Translations under genes and position numbers: made by a program
The notes under the pieces: model-generated
Database searches by the model: none
What the model was told of the DNA's origin: nothing
What the model saw: the letters and a program-made list of their open reading frames with translations, nothing else
From: an uncultured Clostridia bacterium
GTDB lineage: Bacteria > Bacillota > Clostridia > Oscillospirales > Oscillospiraceae
Reading direction: 5' to 3'
Length of the DNA: 8,970 nt
Assembly (NCBI GenBank): GCA_947177005.1
Contig: CAMWSZ010000098.1
Span: forward strand, 1-8,970
Shown here: positions 7,079 to 8,970 of the stretch, in pieces
Numbering within the stretch: the stretch's first letter is position 1
How the letters are laid out: each line of letters starts with the position of its first letter

Positions 7079-7098
7079 TTGTTCTGGAGGAATTATAT

Positions 7099-8466
7099 AT
7101 GCAAATCGAAAAGACAGATCTTTTTGAAAAAGCACCAGTGTCAAAGGCAATTCTCTCACTTGTGATACCAACGATTATCAGCCAGATTATTTTCGTTATT
7201 TATAACATGGCGGACACCTTTTTTATTGGTCAGTTGGGCGATCCCAATCAGGTCGCAGCCGCCACGCTTGCCATGCCGCCTTTTGTTCTGCTTACGGGTA
7301 TCGCCAATATTTTTGGCATTGGCGGAGCCAGCCTGATCTCCCGCAGTCTTGGAAACGGGGATAAAGAGAAAGCAAAAAACTGTTCAGCATTCAGTGTATG
7401 GACGGCTGCTATTATCGCCTTTCTATACGGCATGGTTATGTTCTGTTTCCGATCAGCGGTTTTTCCGGTGCTTGGAGCAGACGTCAGTACATACGGCTTC
7501 TGTCTTGATTACATTTTTTGGACGATCACAGTTGGCGCGGTTCCTACCGTCCTAAATGTCTGTCTTGGTCACCTGATACGTTCAGAAGGATTTTCCAGGC
7601 AGGCAAGTGCTGGAATGGCATTAGGCGGCATTCTGAACATGATCCTGGACCCCATCTTTATTTTTGGTTTCCATTTTGAAATTGCCGGAGCCGCTATTGC
7701 CACCATGCTATCAAACTCCGCTGCGACTATTTATTTTTTGCTGTTTATTGTCAGACGAAGGAAGATCTCAGCAATTTCGGTATCACCAAAACATTACAGC
7801 CTAAAGAATAAAATCCCGGCAGAGGTACTGGCAGTAGGATTACCGAGTTTTTTAATGATTGTTCTTGGTATTCTTTCCAGTTGGACAGCAAATAAGCTGG
7901 TAGTATCATACTCAAACCAAGCGGTTGCCGGTATGGGTATCGCAAAAAAGCTGGATATGCTGACATTTGCAATTGCAAACGGAATGACCCAAGGCGTTTT
8001 GCCGTTGATTGCATACAACTTTTCGGCTAAGAACCACGACCGAATGCGCGAAGCGATCAAGACGGCGTTCTCATACTGTCTGGTGGTTGCCGTTACCTGT
8101 ACTATTTTGCTCTTGGTTTTCGCAGTACCCATCTCCCAGCTTTTCATTGATGATGCGGAAACGATTGCTTATGCTAAACACTTTTTAAGGATTATTTGTA
8201 TCACCTGCCCAGCAATATCTATCACAACAATGATTATTACCCTTTTTCAAGCAACAGCACAGAAGGTACAGCCTACGGTATTATCCATTTTGAAAAGAGG
8301 CGTTGTGGATGTGTTTTTGATGATGCTGATGAACCGGATCGTGGGAGTGAATGGTATTCCGTGGGCAACATTTGTTGCGGATATTTTTGCAATGCTGGTT
8401 GCTGTCTGTCTCTTTGTTCCATATTGGAAAAGTGTTAAGGTCAACATCCGATGTGAAGTGGTCTAA
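7099..8466 (+). CDS. MATE-family efflux transporter, second of a tandem pair
   Basis: 455 residues, colinear with the preceding MATE protein over its whole length with essentially one gap near the N-terminus; by eye more than half the residues agree. Shared blocks include EKTDLFE, YNMADTFFIGQ, GDPxQVAA, SLISRSLG, GAVPTVLN, ILNMILDPIFI (179-188 here) and QGVLPLIxYN. About twelve membrane segments. Unlike the first copy it has its own GGAGG (7086-7090) eight bases before the ATG, and it follows after a 20-bp gap, so it is in the same operon but can be translated independently. It differs mainly in the loop after the sixth helix (RRRKISAISVSPKHYSLKNK) and at the C-terminus. It is probably an old tandem duplication with possible change of substrate; no frameshift or missing motif is visible. 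No convincing terminator follows. Confidence 0.93.
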   Translation: MQIEKTDLFEKAPVSKAILSLVIPTIISQIIFVIYNMADTFFIGQLGDPNQVAAATLAMPPFVLLTGIANIFGIGGASLISRSLGNGDKEKAKNCSAFSVWTAAIIAFLYGMVMFCFRSAVFPVLGADVSTYGFCLDYIFWTITVGAVPTVLNVCLGHLIRSEGFSRQASAGMALGGILNMILDPIFIFGFHFEIAGAAIATMLSNSAATIYFLLFIVRRRKISAISVSPKHYSLKNKIPAEVLAVGLPSFLMIVLGILSSWTANKLVVSYSNQAVAGMGIAKKLDMLTFAIANGMTQGVLPLIAYNFSAKNHDRMREAIKTAFSYCLVVAVTCTILLLVFAVPISQLFIDDAETIAYAKHFLRIICITCPAISITTMIITLFQATAQKVQPTVLSILKRGVVDVFLMMLMNRIVGVNGIPWATFVADIFAMLVAVCLFVPYWKSVKVNIRCEVV

Positions 8467-8840
8467 AAACGAATTGTGAGACTGGCAGCTAGGGGATACC
8501 AACAGTAAACAAAATCGTTGAAAGCACAAGTGTGTATCTACAAAATGTTCCTATAAAAATGGACCGATCTCATAAGTTGCGGAAGGACAGTTAAGCCTCT
8601 TTGTACTGAATTAAGATGATTGTAGGCCCTTTAGCCTATTGATACTCAAATACAGCTGATATTTTTATAGGAGCTTTTCCGTTGTTCCTACGGATACGAC
8701 TTTGCTGGTTACGCACCCAAGGCAAATTCTTATAGGAACGTATTTGTCCACTTGCCTTGCAATTTCAACGATTCCGAGCGTTAGTTACGATAAATCAAAA
8801 GTTCTATAAAACGGGATTTCTGATAACGTGGGCAAGCAGG
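8467..8840. other. Gene-free AT-rich stretch with heavy dyad symmetry
   Basis: No frame is open for more than a few dozen codons on either strand, and I recognise no start with a ribosome site. Besides the nested repeats listed separately it contains small stem-loops: TAGGC/GCCTA (8623-8627 with 8634-8638), TCCGT/ACGGA (8678-8682 with 8690-8694) and CAAGGCAA/TTGCCTTG (8718-8725 with 8752-8759). It separates the MATE operon from the GC-rich DNA at the right edge. A structured RNA, a decayed insertion element or binding-site clusters of a mobile element are all possible; none is proven. I saw no clear rho-independent terminator for the MATE operon. Confidence 0.5.
8513..8773. repeat. Nested inverted repeats, possible MITE-like or structured element
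   Basis: The outer pair is AATCGTTGAAA (8513-8523) with TTTCAACGATT (8763-8773), exact over 11 bp. An inner pair is GTTCCTATAA (8547-8556) with TTATAGGAAC (8730-8739), exact over 10 bp. The distance between outer and inner element is 23 bp on both sides, so together they form imperfect terminal inverted repeats of roughly 45-50 bp bounding a 261-bp segment. A third inverted copy, exact over 12 bp against 8549-8560, lies at 8661-8672, and a variant GTTCTATAAA lies at 8801-8810. No target-site duplication was found next to the outer repeats and no transposase is present. Alternatives are arm-type sites for a recombinase or a folded non-coding RNA. Confidence 0.5.
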
Positions 8841-8872
8841 GCATCGGGATATCGTTTTCGATATCCCGATGC
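8841..8872. repeat. Perfect 14-bp stem-loop
   Basis: GCATCGGGATATCG (8841-8854) and CGATATCCCGATGC (8859-8872) flank a TTTT loop. The stem is perfect over 14 bp. No T tract follows on either strand, so it is unlikely to be an ordinary terminator. It is followed directly by the GC-rich dyads, an arrangement common at transfer origins. Confidence 0.85.
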
Positions 8873-8970
8873 GCTTGTTGGGGTTCCCCCAAACCCCGGA
8901 CTGTCCGCTTCGCGTCCCGTCGAACACGCCTGACGGCGTGGCTTTGCCGCTCCCTGCGGTCGCTCTTTCC
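8841..8970. other. oriT-like GC-rich region of a possible conjugative or mobilizable element
   Basis: After the 14-bp stem-loop come TTGGGG/CCCCAA (8878-8883 with 8887-8892), the overlapping alternative GGGGTT/AACCCC (8880-8885 with 8892-8897), CACGCC/GGCGTG (8925-8930 with 8935-8940) and CCGC/GCGG (8947-8950 with 8956-8959). No ORF is present and base composition is clearly more GC-rich than the MATE genes. A long stem-loop next to a short conserved single-stranded site is the usual layout of oriT, and in Tn1549-like elements such DNA lies just upstream of mobilization genes. No relaxase or MobC gene is inside the window, so this call rests on layout and impression only. Confidence 0.35.

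Noticed and set aside
8281..8529. Minus-strand frame at the end of the second MATE gene
   Set aside because: Cys/His-rich composition arises from the complement of membrane-protein codons; no ribosome site or domain.
8655..8765. Short minus-strand peptide or gene remnant in the repeat region
   Set aside because: A frame of about 37 codons is open but has no start codon with a ribosome site and no recognisable family, so it is not reported as a gene.
8841..8872. Rho-independent terminator of the MATE operon
   Set aside because: The stem is strong, but neither side is followed by a T tract, and it lies about 375 bp after the stop codon.

Overview
The window looks like a low-to-moderate GC Firmicute, most likely a gut Clostridia member (Oscillospiraceae or Lachnospiraceae type). 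The grounds are AGGAGG-type ribosome binding sites, sigma-A-like promoters, a YesM/YesN-type two-component pair beside LplB/YtcP-type sugar permeases, and a MarR-plus-MATE operon. No species can be named from the sequence alone.

Left half (1-5113, all minus strand): a carbohydrate-sensing and uptake locus. Reading in the direction of transcription, two tandem candidate promoters (5084-5113 and 5042-5070) drive a leader holding two back-to-back perfect inverted repeats (4994-5013 and 4972-4991). Then come an AraC-type response regulator (3477-4937) and an overlapping membrane sensor histidine kinase (1733-3505). A strong intrinsic terminator follows, whose stem starts inside the kinase's last codons. 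A separate candidate promoter (1564-1592) and a hairpin-bearing leader precede two ABC permease genes: a complete LplB-type one (435-1397) and an LplC/YtcP-type one (1-423) that runs off the left edge. The likely logic is that the kinase senses an extracellular signal, probably a sugar, and the regulator activates the transporter. The substrate-binding protein is expected beyond the left edge.

Right half (5166-8466, plus strand): a divergent operon of a MarR-family regulator and two tandem, clearly paralogous MATE exporters. The MarR promoter (5166-5194) is overlapped by a 14-bp-period tandem array containing dyads, a good candidate for the autoregulatory operator. The layout resembles the mepRA multidrug-efflux arrangement of Staphylococcus aureus, but with the pump duplicated.

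Right edge (8467-8970): no gene. First comes an AT-rich stretch with nested inverted repeats (8513-8773) and four copies of a GTTCCTATAA-like motif. Then comes a GC-rich stretch with a perfect 14-bp stem-loop and several smaller dyads. This resembles the oriT and intergenic DNA of integrative or conjugative elements, so the MATE operon may be mobile-element cargo; that is inference. I found no clearly new enzyme system. The best leads are the unexplained structured DNA at 8513-8970, the paired palindromes at 4972-5013, and the repeat operator at 5193-5240.
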